NCBI RefSeq assembly: GCF_045055655.1
Contig: NZ_JBANFI010000001.1
Location: 496,001 to 560,000 of the forward strand
Reading direction: 5' to 3'
Origin: Marinospirillum alkalitolerans
Lineage (GTDB): Bacteria > Pseudomonadota > Gammaproteobacteria > Pseudomonadales > Halomonadaceae
DNA: 64,000 nt
The number at the start of each line of letters is the position of its first letter. Position 1 is the stretch's first letter. A model generated the notes under the pieces. It did not search any database. It saw only the letters and a list, made by a program, of their open reading frames with translations, and was not told where the DNA came from. Of this stretch, positions 16,791 to 26,124 are shown in pieces. A program made the position numbers and the translations under genes.

Positions 16791-17135
16791 TTAACCAGGT
16801 GGCCAGCTCAGACCGCGCCCAGCCAGCACGTGCATATGGATGTGCCAGACAGTTTGACCGCCATCCTGATTGCAGTTCATCACCACACGATAGCCTGCAT
16901 CAGCAAACCCGAGCTCTTTGGCCAGCTTAGCGGCAGTGATTTGTAAGCGTCCCACCAGCGCGGCATCTTCTTCTTCGAGATCATTTAAGGTGGTGATGTG
17001 CTTTTTCGGGATCACCAGCAGATGGATAGGGGCAGCAGGGTGGATGTCATGGAAGGCGATCACCTGATCATCTTCGTAGGCAATCTTGGCAGGAAGTTGA
17101 TGCTGGGCGATCTGACAAAAAATACAGTTTTCCAT
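16791..17135 (-). CDS. HIT family purine nucleoside phosphoramidase (HinT-like)
   Basis: The 114-residue protein has the histidine-triad signature HIHMHVLAGR near its C-terminus and the N-terminal pattern CIFCQIAQHQLPAKIAYEDD typical of HinT. HinT enzymes hydrolyse AMP-linked phosphoramidates and bind purine nucleotides. CxxC at residues 4-7 and the missing partner zinc ligands fit the bacterial HinT branch rather than a dinucleotide hydrolase. The ATG follows AGGAGCGCCT. The gene is downstream of fdxA but separated by a strong terminator. Confidence 0.88.
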   Translation of the reverse strand: MENCIFCQIAQHQLPAKIAYEDDQVIAFHDIHPAAPIHLLVIPKKHITTLNDLEEEDAALVGRLQITAAKLAKELGFADAGYRVVMNCNQDGGQTVWHIHMHVLAGRGLSWPPG

Positions 17136-17146
17136 AGGCGCTCCTT

Positions 17147-17176
17147 AAAAAAACGGCCAGAAATCGCTCTGGCCGT
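17147..17176 (-). terminator. Rho-independent terminator of fdxA
   Basis: On the minus strand ACGGCCAG (17169-17176), an 8-nt loop and CTGGCCGT (17153-17160) form a perfect 8-bp stem followed by a run of seven T. It lies between the fdxA stop (17190) and the HIT gene start (17135), so the HIT gene probably needs its own promoter or read-through. Confidence 0.85.
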
Positions 17177-17189
17177 GAAGTGAATCTGC

Positions 17190-17516
17190 TTACTCTTTTA
17201 ATAGATACTGGCGTTTGTCCTTTTTACCATCCCATTCTGCGGCCTCAGGAAGCGGGTCCTTGCGTTCGCTGATATTAGGCCAGACTTCAGCCAGTTCAGC
17301 ATTGATCTGCACGAAGTCTTGCATGTCGGACGGCAGTTCATCCTCTGAATAGATCGCCTTGGCTGGGCACTCAGGTTCGCAGAGGGCGCAATCGATACAT
17401 TCGTCTGGGTTGATGACCAAAAAATTGGGCCCTTCATAAAAGCAATCAACCGGGCAGACTTCAACACAGTCTGTATATTTGCAACGAATGCAGTTTTCAG
17501 TCACAACAAAAGCCAC
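17190..17516 (-). CDS. fdxA: FdxA, 7Fe-8S ferredoxin
   Basis: The 108-residue ferredoxin has the N-terminal cluster pattern CIRCKYTDCVEVCPVDCFYE, with the spacing of Azotobacter-type [3Fe-4S]/[4Fe-4S] ferredoxins, and the second motif CIDCALCEPECP. The C-terminal extension of about 45 residues (ERKDPLPEAAEWDGK) is typical of FdxA. It carries low-potential electrons in the cytoplasm; the partner is unknown. It lies 84 bp downstream of mutS with a separate hairpin (GCAGAGGA/TCCTCTGC) between. The mutS-fdxA order occurs in pseudomonads. Confidence 0.94.
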   Translation of the reverse strand: MAFVVTENCIRCKYTDCVEVCPVDCFYEGPNFLVINPDECIDCALCEPECPAKAIYSEDELPSDMQDFVQINAELAEVWPNISERKDPLPEAAEWDGKKDKRQYLLKE

Positions 17517-17600
17517 GCGCTTCTCCTCATCTCATTTTATGGGTGTGGCAGAGGATCAACCTCCTCTGCATTCTACTCCGGCTGATCTTTTTTTCCAGTC

Positions 17601-20273
17601 TTACCCCAGAGAGCGGGCTTGTTCCTGCAGCCGATAGAGGGCATCGAGGGCTTGTCGCGGTGTCATCTGATCCAGATCGAGCTGATTCAACTGCTCTAGT
17701 GCAGGATGAGGCATGGCCGCAAACAGATCAGCCTGCTGGGGTGTGGATGAACGACGCCCAGCTTGGCGTGCTGTTTTTGCAGGAGCCACGCTGGGCTCTT
17801 TGACCGGCCACTCTTCCACTGGCTGCTCTGTGACTCTTGGCTGGGCTGGTGTTTTCGGCGGCGTCGCTGCGGGTGGCGCGCTTTCGAGTTCGGCCAGCTT
17901 GAGCTTGGCCTGTTCGATGACCTCGCGCGGGACACCGGCCAGCTGGGCCACTTGCAGGCCAAAGCTTTGGCTGGCTGGTCCGGCCTCAACGCGGTGCATA
18001 AAGATCAGGCGATCTTCATGCTCGGTGGCCGAGAGATGCACATTACGGATGCTGGGGTAGGTCTCACTAAGGCAAGTCAGCTCAAAGTAGTGGGTTGCAA
18101 AGAGTGTCCAGGCTTGGCGTTCTGCCAGCGCTTGCGCACAGGCCCAAGCCAGTGACAGGCCATCAAAGGTACTGGTGCCGCGCCCGACTTCATCCATCAA
18201 GACCAGGCTCTGGCGGGTGGCGTGATGGAGAATATTGGCGGTCTCTGTCATCTCCACCATAAAGGTCGAACGCCCTGAGGCCAGATCATCCGCCGCGCCA
18301 ATCCGTGTAAAAATGCGATCAATCGGGCCAATTTGGGCGGCTTCGGCGGGGACGGCACTGCCGATATAAGCCAGTAGGGTGATCAAGGCAATCTGGCGCA
18401 TAAAGGTGGACTTACCGCCCATATTGGGGCCGGTAATCATCAGCATGCGGGTATCTGGATCAAAATGCAGATCATTGGCAACAAAAGGATCACTGACCAC
18501 CTGTTCTACAACCGGATGTCGGCCTTGAGTGATCTGGATGCCTTCTTGCTCGCTCAAGCAGGGCAGCGACCAACGCAGGTTGGTGGCTCGCTCAGCTAGG
18601 CAGGTCAGCACATCGAGTTGCGCCAAGGCGGCGGCGGTCATTTGCAACGCGGCGAGCTGGGTTTGGAGTTGTTGTACCAAGGCTTCATAGAGGCCTTTTT
18701 CACGCGCGAGCGCACGGCTTTGGCTGGAGAGGACCTCATCTTCGAACTTTTTCAACTCGGGCAGGATAAAGCGCTCTGCATTTTTCAGTGTCTGGCGGCG
18801 CTGATAATCGGCAGGAGCCTGATCCGACTGGGCGCGGCTGATTTCGATATAGTAGCCATGCACACGGTTGTAGCCGACTTTCAGTGACGATAAGCCAGTG
18901 CGTTCTTTCTCACGCTGTTCAAGATCGAGCAGATAGCCGCCGGCATGATCACGCAGTTGGCGCAGTTGATCCAGTTCAGCATCATAGCCTTCTGCGATGA
19001 CGCCGCCATCTCGAATCAACATCGGTGGGGTCTCAACCAGTGCGCGCTTGAGTTCTTGTGCTACTTCAGGCAGTGCCGCGATCTGGCTGTTGAGCTCCTC
19101 AAGCAGCGGTGCACTCAAATCGGCCAGCTTGTTTTTAATGTCAGGCAGGCTGGCTAAGGCTTGACCGAGGCGGACAAGATCGCGTGGTCGTGCTGATCCC
19201 AGTGCCACACGCGACAGGATGCGCTCCATATCACCGATCTGCTTGAGATCTGCGGCGAAATCTAAGCTGAAAGCCTGCTCTTGTAGCTGTTGCACTGCCT
19301 TCTGGCGTGCTTGAATGATGCCGGTGTGGCGCAAAGGCCGCTGGAGCCAGCGCCCTAACAGGCGAGACCCCATAGGGGTGACGGTATGATCGAGCACCGC
19401 TAGCAGGGTGTGCTCTCTGCCTCCAGAGAGGTTGGTGGCCAGCTCCAGATTGCGACGGCTGGCGGCATCAATAATCAGCGCTTCATCTTCTTCTTCACGC
19501 TGTAATCGATGGAGATGCGGAAGTGTGGATTGCTGCGTTTCGCGCGCATAGTCGAGCAGTACACCCGCGGCAGCGAGTGCCGGGCCGAGCTGCTCACAAC
19601 CAAAGCCGCGCAGATCATGGACCTGAAACTGTTCGCAGAGTTTGCGCCGCGCCGTATCCTGATCGAACTGCCACGGACTGAGCCGATGCAGACGTTGTGG
19701 ATCAGGCCAGCAGTGGAGCTGCTCCAAGCCTTCTTCGAGCAGCACTTCTGCCGGAGCAAGACGCGCGATCAGGGCTTCGAGGGCCGAAGTCTCCTCTAGC
19801 TCGCTGAGTGTAAAGCGTCCGCTGGCGAGATCTAGCCAAGCGACACCATAGCCCTGCTGTTGTTGGCAGAGGGCGAGGAGCAGATTGTCACGGCGCTCAT
19901 CGAGCAGAGCTTCATCGGTCAGCGTGCCCGGTGTCAGTATGCGCACCACCTTGCGCTCGACTGGCCCTTTGCTGGTGGCAGGATCCCCGATCTGCTCACA
20001 AATCGCGACCGATAAGCCAGCCTTGACCAGCCGTGCAAGATAGCCTTCAGCGGCATGGTAGGGAATGCCCGCCATCGGAATGGGTGTCCCAGCCGAAGCG
20101 CCGCGTTGTGTCAGGGTAATATCGAGCAAGGCGGCTGCTTTTTTAGCATCCTCATAAAACAGCTCATAAAAATCGCCCATCCGATAGAATAAAAGGGTAT
20201 TAGGGTGCTCTTTTTTGATACGCAGATACTGGCGCATCATCGGGGTGTGCTGGGCAAATTCTTCCTGCTGCAT
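17601..20273 (-). CDS. mutS: MutS, DNA mismatch repair ATPase
   Basis: Recognises mismatches and recruits MutL. The N-terminal mismatch-binding motif is present (LFYRMGDFYELFYEDA, with the F-x-E of MutS I), as are the Walker A GPNMGGKSTFMRQ, Walker B LVLMDEVGRGTSTFDG and the helix-turn-helix region (FGLQVAQLAGVP). The frame extends to 20327, but the ATG at 20273 (MQQEEFAQHTPMM), with AAAGG upstream, gives 890 residues and the usual N-terminus. Near the C-terminus a Pro/Ala-rich linker of about 50 residues (PAATPPKTPAQP) precedes the tetramerisation segment (LEQLNQLDLDQMTPRQALDAL). Confidence 0.96.
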   Translation of the reverse strand: MQQEEFAQHTPMMRQYLRIKKEHPNTLLFYRMGDFYELFYEDAKKAAALLDITLTQRGASAGTPIPMAGIPYHAAEGYLARLVKAGLSVAICEQIGDPATSKGPVERKVVRILTPGTLTDEALLDERRDNLLLALCQQQQGYGVAWLDLASGRFTLSELEETSALEALIARLAPAEVLLEEGLEQLHCWPDPQRLHRLSPWQFDQDTARRKLCEQFQVHDLRGFGCEQLGPALAAAGVLLDYARETQQSTLPHLHRLQREEEDEALIIDAASRRNLELATNLSGGREHTLLAVLDHTVTPMGSRLLGRWLQRPLRHTGIIQARQKAVQQLQEQAFSLDFAADLKQIGDMERILSRVALGSARPRDLVRLGQALASLPDIKNKLADLSAPLLEELNSQIAALPEVAQELKRALVETPPMLIRDGGVIAEGYDAELDQLRQLRDHAGGYLLDLEQREKERTGLSSLKVGYNRVHGYYIEISRAQSDQAPADYQRRQTLKNAERFILPELKKFEDEVLSSQSRALAREKGLYEALVQQLQTQLAALQMTAAALAQLDVLTCLAERATNLRWSLPCLSEQEGIQITQGRHPVVEQVVSDPFVANDLHFDPDTRMLMITGPNMGGKSTFMRQIALITLLAYIGSAVPAEAAQIGPIDRIFTRIGAADDLASGRSTFMVEMTETANILHHATRQSLVLMDEVGRGTSTFDGLSLAWACAQALAERQAWTLFATHYFELTCLSETYPSIRNVHLSATEHEDRLIFMHRVEAGPASQSFGLQVAQLAGVPREVIEQAKLKLAELESAPPAATPPKTPAQPRVTEQPVEEWPVKEPSVAPAKTARQAGRRSSTPQQADLFAAMPHPALEQLNQLDLDQMTPRQALDALYRLQEQARSLG

Positions 20274-20408
20274 GGGTGTTGAGCCTTTGGTGATTCTGAT
20301 ATGTTGATGACAAACAAGAGCGCGCACTTTAGCAAATCACAGACTGGCTGGCATCAGTGAACTTGGGTGTGAAGCTTGATCCAATAGCCTTGAAGGAGAG
20401 ACTGCTGC

Positions 20409-20918
20409 ATGCAAATACGTTTGGCTGCCCCTGCTGACTTTGAGCAGATCTGGCCTTTTTTTAAAGAGATCGTCGCCGCAGGCGAGACCTATGCTTATCC
20501 GCGCGATCTGACACAACAAGAAGCCGCTGCACTCTGGATGACAGCACCGCGTGAGACCTATGTGGTCGAGCAGCAAGGCCAGTTGGTGGGGAGTTATTAT
20601 CTTAAAACCAATCAGGCGGGGCCGGGAAGCCATGTCTGCAATGCCGGTTATATGGTGGCTGAAGCAGCGCGAGGCCAAGGTGTGGCTGCGGCCATGTGCG
20701 CACACTCTCTGGAACGTGCGCGTGCTTTAGGCTATCTGGCGATGCAGTTTAATCTGGTGGTGTCGACGAATCAGGGGGCCATCGCCTTATGGCAAAAAAT
20801 GGGTTTTGATGTGGTTGGGCGCTTACCGCGTGCCTTTGCCCACCCCACGGCAGGCTATGTCGATGCCTTGGTGATGTATCAATGGCTGGCACCTTCTCTA
20901 TCTGGGGAAGCAGGATGA
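20409..20918 (+). CDS. GNAT family N-acetyltransferase
   Basis: The 169-residue GNAT protein has a clear acetyl-CoA binding motif A (VAEAARGQGVAAAMCAHSLERA, residues about 82-103 with the RGQGVA loop) and motif B (NQGAIALWQKMGFDVVGRLP). The C-terminus with HPTAGYVDALVMYQW resembles the YhhY/RimI-like amino-acid or small-amine acetyltransferases, but the substrate cannot be told. It starts with ATG after AAGGAG. Its stop overlaps the next gene's start by ATGA, so the two are translationally coupled. Confidence 0.88.
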   Translation: MQIRLAAPADFEQIWPFFKEIVAAGETYAYPRDLTQQEAAALWMTAPRETYVVEQQGQLVGSYYLKTNQAGPGSHVCNAGYMVAEAARGQGVAAAMCAHSLERARALGYLAMQFNLVVSTNQGAIALWQKMGFDVVGRLPRAFAHPTAGYVDALVMYQWLAPSLSGEAG

Positions 20919-21682
20919 AGCCCGAGCATCAGCCTTTAAAAATCTGGCTCACAGGGGCGGGATCAGGCATCGGGCGGGCGCTGGCCTTGCATCTGGCACA
21001 GCAAGGGCATCAGCTGGTGGTGTCAGGGCGCAGTGAAGCGCCCTTGTTAGCCTTGGCGGCAGAGCAGCCGCATTGCATCATCCCGCTGGTCTGTGATGTG
21101 ATCGATGCAGATTCAGTGCGTCAGGCGGCCCAGCGCATTGAGGCCCGTCTGGGCTTTTTGGATCAGGTGATTCTCAATGCTGGAACCTGTGAATATATCG
21201 ATCAGGCTCAGGTGGATCTGGCGTTAGTGCGACGCGTCATGGAAACCAATTTTCTTGGGTTGGTGGCCTGTGTTGAAGTGGCCTTGCCACTGCTTAAAAA
21301 AGTGCCGCTTGGTCATCAGCCGCGTTTGGTTGCCATCTCCAGCGCGGCGGCTTTGGCACCCTTGCCGCGGGCCGAGGCCTATGGCGCTTCTAAAGCGGCG
21401 GTCAGCTATTTTATGGAAAGCCTGCGTCTGGATCTGGCTCAGCAGGGCGTGGCGGTGACGGTGGTTTACCCCGGATTTGTGGCCACGCCGTTGACAGCGC
21501 AGAATGATTTTCCGATGCCAATGCAGGTCACGGCCGCAGCGATGGCTGAGGCGATCGTACGTGGTGTGGCGCGTGGCCAGCCAGAAATTCGTTATCCGCG
21601 CCTTTTTGTTGGTCTGGTGGGTTTTCTAGGGCGGTTGCCGTTTCGATTGCGCCAGTGGCTCAGTCGTAAAATGGTGCGTTGA
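20915..21682 (+). CDS. Short-chain dehydrogenase/reductase (SDR)
   Basis: Classical SDR of 255 residues. It has the Rossmann loop TGAGSGIGRALA, the NAG motif (LNAGTCEY), and catalytic Ser with Y-x-x-x-K (AISSAAALAPL, AYGASKAAVSY). NADPH preference is suggested by the basic VSGRSEAP after strand 2. The C-terminus (FLGRLPFRLRQWLSRKMVR) is basic. The ATG at 20915 overlaps the GNAT stop (ATGA), and a GGGGAAG-type RBS precedes it. The substrate is unknown. Confidence 0.88.
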   Translation: MKPEHQPLKIWLTGAGSGIGRALALHLAQQGHQLVVSGRSEAPLLALAAEQPHCIIPLVCDVIDADSVRQAAQRIEARLGFLDQVILNAGTCEYIDQAQVDLALVRRVMETNFLGLVACVEVALPLLKKVPLGHQPRLVAISSAAALAPLPRAEAYGASKAAVSYFMESLRLDLAQQGVAVTVVYPGFVATPLTAQNDFPMPMQVTAAAMAEAIVRGVARGQPEIRYPRLFVGLVGFLGRLPFRLRQWLSRKMVR

Positions 21683-21758
21683 TCCACTCGGGTGCAGGTG
21701 TCGCGTCTGCGCCTTCATGCTATCCTTGGCGCTCATTTTCAGTGCAAGAAGATTTCGC

Positions 21759-23732
21759 ATGAGCTATCAGGTTTTGGCGCGTAAATGGCGTCCTAAGAAT
21801 TTTCATCAGCTGGTGGGGCAGGATCAAGTACGCACGGCCTTGGTGAATGCACTCGATCAGGATCGTCTTCATCATGCCTATTTGTTCACTGGAACGCGTG
21901 GGGTGGGTAAAACCACACTGGCGCGTATTCTGGCGAAATGCCTGAATTGTGAGACAGGCATGACCAGTCAGCCTTGCGGTGTCTGCTCGGCTTGTAGCGA
22001 GATTGATGCAGGGCGTTTTGTCGATCTGATCGAGGTGGATGCCGCCAGTCGCACCAAGGTCGAAGACACGCGTGAGCTGCTGGATAATGTGCAATATGCG
22101 CCAACGCGCGGTCGCTTTAAGGTCTACCTGATCGACGAAGTGCACATGCTCTCGACCCACAGCTTTAATGCTCTGCTCAAAACGCTGGAAGAGCCGCCAC
22201 CCCATGTGAAGTTTTTGCTGGCCACCACTGATCCGCAAAAATTGCCAGTCACTGTGCTATCGCGCTGCTTGCAGTTTCAGCTCAAGAATATGTCGCCAGA
22301 GAAGATCGTGGGACATCTTCAGCATCTGCTGCAAGAAGAGCAGGTGGGCTATGAAGAGCCTGCTTTATGGCTACTGGCTCGGGCGGCTGATGGTTCGATG
22401 CGCGATGCACTGAGTCTGACTGATCAGGCGATTGCCTATGGTGATGGTTATCTGGCGACGGCTCAGATTGCCCAGTTGCTGGGCGTGTTGGATCATCGCC
22501 ACCTGTTGGAATTATTAGAGGCCTTGATCGCGCAGGATGCGGCTGGCTTATTGGCTCAGGTGGCCGAGCTGGCTCAGCAGGCGCCGGACTTTGCTGCTGT
22601 CTTGCAAGAATTAGCCAGCCTGTTGCACCGTATGACACTGGCTCAGTGTGCACCCGCCGCCTTGCCACCCGATGTGCAGCATCGAGAAAAACTGCTGGGT
22701 TATGCGCGCCAACTGCCCGCGGAAGACTTGCAGTTGTTTTACCAGATCGCGATAGAAGGGCGGCGAGATTTGCCGCTTGCGCCAGATCCACGCACCGGAC
22801 TGGAAATGACATTACTGCGCATGCTGGCCTTTAAGCCACAGGGCATTCCTGAGCTGCCAGCGATGCCCTTGCCATCTCTCTCGCCCCCTCCAGTTGAGGA
22901 GGAGGTGCACTCCCCAAAGCAGAGCGCTGCTGATGTATTGCCGGCTTCTTCATCAGCAGCTGAGTTGACGGATGTCTCTTCTGATGCCTCGCCCCCTGCG
23001 ACGCAGAACAGACCTCCTTGGGAGGCGCAGGTCGAAGAAGAGGCACTGCACCAACCACCCAGCAGCCCCAGCGCTGCATCTCGACCAACGACAGAGACCG
23101 CCGAACCTTTAGCTGTCACTCTGAGCGCAGCCTTGCCTGAAGTGTCTTCAGTGATTGCGCCCAGCCCAGCCGTTGAGCCGCATCTCATCATTGAGCCGCA
23201 TCCAGTTGCAGCGTCAAGGCCAGAAGAGCCCCAGCTAGAAGAGGCTCATCCAGAAGAGGCTCATCAAGAAGAGACCCAGCCAGCGGTGATCGCCAGCCCC
23301 ACGCCATCTTCCTCTTTGGTGCTGGAGGATAACGAGTCCTGGCTCAGGGTGTTTGATCAGCTGCCATTGAATGGCTGGCAAAGTGCACAGCTGCGCCAGC
23401 TTTGTCTCTTGTCGCGTCAACAGCAGCAGCTGGTTTTTGGTTTACCCCCTCAGGCGGCGGCCTTCTTTGATGCTTCTATGCAGGACACTTTGGCTGAACT
23501 CTTGCAACCCTACTGCCCTTGGGCAGAGGGGCGTCAGCCGCAGATCGTGATTCAGGCGGATCAACAGCTGGGGCTGGATTCGGTTATCCTCCGCCGCCAG
23601 AAAAATCAGCAGCAACGGCTTGAGCAGACAGAGCAGGCTTTGCGTCAGCATCCACAAGTGCAGGAGCTTCAGGCCTTGTTTGATGCTGAGTTGGATGTGC
23701 AGACGTTGCAGCCAAGGGCTCGCCAAGAGTGA
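21759..23732 (+). CDS. dnaX: DnaX, DNA polymerase III tau (gamma/tau) subunit
   Basis: Clamp-loader ATPase of the replisome. It begins MSYQVLARKWRPKNF, the near-invariant DnaX start, so I place the ATG at 21759 rather than the upstream one at 21717. The Walker A is FTGTRGVGKTTLARILA, the zinc module is C-GVCSAC, and the DEAD-like box is VYLIDEVHMLSTHSFNALL. Residues about 370-525 form a Pro/Glu/Ala-rich linker with short repeats (EEAHPEEAHQEETQP), followed by a tau-type C-terminal domain that would bind the polymerase core and DnaB. I saw no A-AAA-AAG slippery site near the end of domain III, so a gamma form is not evident. First gene of dnaX-ybaB-recR. Confidence 0.96.
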   Translation: MSYQVLARKWRPKNFHQLVGQDQVRTALVNALDQDRLHHAYLFTGTRGVGKTTLARILAKCLNCETGMTSQPCGVCSACSEIDAGRFVDLIEVDAASRTKVEDTRELLDNVQYAPTRGRFKVYLIDEVHMLSTHSFNALLKTLEEPPPHVKFLLATTDPQKLPVTVLSRCLQFQLKNMSPEKIVGHLQHLLQEEQVGYEEPALWLLARAADGSMRDALSLTDQAIAYGDGYLATAQIAQLLGVLDHRHLLELLEALIAQDAAGLLAQVAELAQQAPDFAAVLQELASLLHRMTLAQCAPAALPPDVQHREKLLGYARQLPAEDLQLFYQIAIEGRRDLPLAPDPRTGLEMTLLRMLAFKPQGIPELPAMPLPSLSPPPVEEEVHSPKQSAADVLPASSSAAELTDVSSDASPPATQNRPPWEAQVEEEALHQPPSSPSAASRPTTETAEPLAVTLSAALPEVSSVIAPSPAVEPHLIIEPHPVAASRPEEPQLEEAHPEEAHQEETQPAVIASPTPSSSLVLEDNESWLRVFDQLPLNGWQSAQLRQLCLLSRQQQQLVFGLPPQAAAFFDASMQDTLAELLQPYCPWAEGRQPQIVIQADQQLGLDSVILRRQKNQQQRLEQTEQALRQHPQVQELQALFDAELDVQTLQPRARQE

Positions 23733-23893
23733 ACAGCACCTGAGTGCTGATCTCTTGCGCCAAACAGCAGATCGGCTGTGCTGTACCCTGGTGGGATCGG
23801 CTTGTTAGAATAGCCAGATGTATCCTTTTCTTTTTCAGGTGTCTGTCGCTGCGCGGGTGACAGAGGCCATCAATGTATCCAGTGAGGTTGATG

Positions 23894-24226
23894 ATGTTTA
23901 AAGGTCTAGGTGATATGGGCAAGATGATGAAGCAAGCCCAAGAAATGCAAGAAAAAATGCAGAAGATGCAAGAAGAGGCTGCCAATGCGACCGCAGTAGG
24001 TGAATCTGGCGCTGGCCTGGTGAAGGTCACCATGACCGGCCGCCATGATGTGCGCAAGGTTGAGATCGACCCCAGCCTGATGAGCGAAGACAAAGAAATG
24101 CTCGAAGATCTGCTCGCGGCCGCTGTCAATGATGCGGTGCGCCGTGTTGAACAGCTCAGTAAAGATAAAATGGCTGAGCTGACTGCCGGTTTGCCTCTGC
24201 CTCCTGGTTTTAAAATGCCCTTTTAA
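23894..24226 (+). CDS. ybaB: YbaB/EbfC family nucleoid-associated protein
   Basis: The 110-residue protein begins MFKGLGDMGKMMKQAQEMQEK and ends with PLPPGFKMPF, both typical of YbaB/EbfC. It forms dimeric tweezers that bind DNA and sits between dnaX and recR as in E. coli. Two adjacent ATGs (23891 and 23894) are possible; GAGG lies 6 nt before the second, so I choose that one. A longer frame from 23873 lacks family resemblance. The 161-bp gap after dnaX contains no recognisable 4.5S RNA. Confidence 0.93.
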   Translation: MFKGLGDMGKMMKQAQEMQEKMQKMQEEAANATAVGESGAGLVKVTMTGRHDVRKVEIDPSLMSEDKEMLEDLLAAAVNDAVRRVEQLSKDKMAELTAGLPLPPGFKMPF

Positions 24227-24324
24227 GCTCCCTCGTGTCTTGGCTTCAATCAGTGCTTCTGGTTGCGCTGAGGCTGATGAACGATCGAAAAGCGGTATTT
24301 TCTTCCCCATGATGAGTTGAATCT

Positions 24325-24939
24325 ATGCATCTCAGTCCTTTAATTGATGAGCTGATCCAAGCACTGCGCTGCTTGCCCGGTGTGGGGCCAAAAAGTGCAC
24401 AGCGTATGGCATTGCACCTTCTTGAGCGCACGCCCGATGCCGCGCAGCGCCTGGCAGATGTGCTGGGGCGCGCTTTAGCCGAAGTCGGGCACTGCTCAGC
24501 TTGTCGCACTCTGACAGAAGAGCCGCTGTGCCGTATTTGTCGCAGTGAGCAGCGTGATGCGAGCCTGATCTGCATTGTGGAAACACCGGCGGATATGCTC
24601 GCTCTCGAGCAGAGCGGCATCTACGCAGGCCAGTATTTTGTGCTGCTGGGGCACTTGTCTCCGCTCGAAGGGCTGGGGCCAGAAAGTCTGGGCCTAGATC
24701 AGCTGCAAGCACGCCTCGATCAAGAACCCATTGAAGAAGTGATTCTGGCCACCAACCCGACCCTTGAAGGGGAAACCACGGCCCAGTATCTGGCTGAATG
24801 GCTTTCTCATCGTGACATCCAAGTGACGCGTTTGGCGCATGGCCTGCCAGTAGGGGGTGAGCTGGAATATCTCGATGGCGGCACCCTCTCGCGTGCCCTT
24901 GCTGGGCGCTCAGGCTTTTCTATCCACCAAGAGAAATAA
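24325..24939 (+). CDS. recR: RecR, recombination mediator
   Basis: The 204-residue RecR has the helix-hairpin-helix segment LPGVGPKSAQRMALHLL, the C4 zinc finger (Cys57, 60, 69 and 72; CSACRTLTEEPLCRIC) and the Toprim domain (LICIVETPADMLALEQSG). It works with RecF and RecO to load RecA at gaps. Its stop is 1 nt before the rnd start codon. Confidence 0.96.
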   Translation: MHLSPLIDELIQALRCLPGVGPKSAQRMALHLLERTPDAAQRLADVLGRALAEVGHCSACRTLTEEPLCRICRSEQRDASLICIVETPADMLALEQSGIYAGQYFVLLGHLSPLEGLGPESLGLDQLQARLDQEPIEEVILATNPTLEGETTAQYLAEWLSHRDIQVTRLAHGLPVGGELEYLDGGTLSRALAGRSGFSIHQEK

Positions 24940-24940
24940 C

Positions 24941-26107
24941 ATGAACAGTGACTATGTGTGGATTGCCAGCCATGAAGCCCTTGAAGCCGCCTTACCTGCA
25001 TGGCAGGCAGCGCAGGAACTGGCTCTCGATACCGAGTTTATTCGTACGCACACCTTTTATCCCCAGCCGGCCTTATTGCAAATTGCCGATGATCAGCAGA
25101 TCTATTTACTGGATTTACTGGCATTGGATCAGGCGCCCAGCCGTGCGGCATTAGCCAGTTTGCTGGCGAGCGGGCCGACCAAGATCTTTCACAGTGCCGG
25201 TGAAGATTTAGAGCTCCTGCACCATTGGCTGAATGTGCGCGTGGCCCCTTTTATTGACACTCAGCTGGCCAGTGCGTTGATCACGCAAGAAATGTCGGTG
25301 GGTTATCAGCGTCTGGTTGAAACCTATCTTGATATTCAGCTAGAAAAGGGCGAAACCCGCTCTGACTGGTTGCAGCGTCCCTTGACACCTTCTCAGTGCC
25401 ATTATGCCGCGCAGGATGTGGAATATCTGCTCGCCTGTTGGCATGCTTTGGCCGCCCAGCTGAGTGTGCAGCAGCGTGAGATACTGGAGCAGGAAAGTGC
25501 TTATCAAGCACAAGCCGCCTGTGAGCGCGAGGCCACACCTTGGCTCAGGCTGAAGCAAAACTGGCGTTTAACACCACGCCAACTGACAGTCATTCAGGCG
25601 CTGGCCGTGTGGCGTGAAGAGCAAGCCCGGCGTCTGGATCGTCCCCGTAGCCGGATCGCCAGTGATAGCCTGCTGCATGATTTGGCTGAGCAAGGTCCTT
25701 CCAGCTTAGTGCAGCTCGGCCAGATCAGCGAAGCCAGCCCTGGTTGGGTCAAGCGCTTTGGCGCAGAGGTGCTGTCAGTGATCGCCGAGAGCCAGGCCTT
25801 ACCGCCAGAAGAAGATCCTGCGCCACTCTTGTCCCCGCAAAGCCCTGCTTACCGTACGTTGCTCAAAAAACTGCGTGCTGCCTTACAGGCTCTGGCGGCT
25901 GAGCAGCAGGTGCCGGTTGAGCTGCTGGCCAAGCGTAAACAGTTAGATTTATGGACCCAGGATTTGGCTGCACAGCGTCCTTTGCATCTATCTGAGGCTT
26001 GGCCTGAGTGGCGGCGCTTGGCGCTACAACCGCGGCTCGCGGCTCTACAGCGCGATGTGGGCTATCCCGACGCTTTACTTCAAAATGCTTTACCCCAAGA
26101 TGCTTGA
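24941..26107 (+). CDS. rnd: Rnd, ribonuclease D
   Basis: 3'-to-5' exoribonuclease involved in tRNA 3'-end maturation. The DEDDy motifs are ELALDTEFIRTHTFYPQ (D-x-E), KIFHSAGEDLELLHHW and HYAAQDVEYLLACWHAL (Y-x-x-x-D). They are followed by an HRDC domain (about 210-290; LTPRQLTVIQALAVWREEQAR). I place the start at ATG 24941 (MNSDYVWIAS), 388 residues, just after recR; the upstream frame only overlaps recR. The length fits the family (E. coli 375). Confidence 0.94.
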   Translation: MNSDYVWIASHEALEAALPAWQAAQELALDTEFIRTHTFYPQPALLQIADDQQIYLLDLLALDQAPSRAALASLLASGPTKIFHSAGEDLELLHHWLNVRVAPFIDTQLASALITQEMSVGYQRLVETYLDIQLEKGETRSDWLQRPLTPSQCHYAAQDVEYLLACWHALAAQLSVQQREILEQESAYQAQAACEREATPWLRLKQNWRLTPRQLTVIQALAVWREEQARRLDRPRSRIASDSLLHDLAEQGPSSLVQLGQISEASPGWVKRFGAEVLSVIAESQALPPEEDPAPLLSPQSPAYRTLLKKLRAALQALAAEQQVPVELLAKRKQLDLWTQDLAAQRPLHLSEAWPEWRRLALQPRLAALQRDVGYPDALLQNALPQDA

Positions 26108-26124
26108 TCTTAAGAGGTTTTTCC

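Noticed and set aside
17527..17580. Hairpin GCAGAGGA/TCCTCTGC between mutS and fdxA as terminator
   Set aside because: It lies upstream of the fdxA RBS and downstream of nothing on the plus strand, and it has no U-tract, so I do not call it a terminator.
23193..23300. Short repeated units (EEAHPEEAH) as a sign of a mobile repeat
   Set aside because: They are low-complexity linker codons inside dnaX, common in DnaX linkers of this class.
21759..23732. Programmed -1 frameshift making a gamma form of DnaX
   Set aside because: I looked for A-AAA-AAG or a similar slippery run with a following hairpin near the end of domain III and found none. A short A-run near 22686 is not in a slippery context.
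23733..23893. 4.5S RNA (ffs) near dnaX
   Set aside because: The conserved GGAAGGAAGCAGC-like core is absent from the gaps on either side of dnaX.
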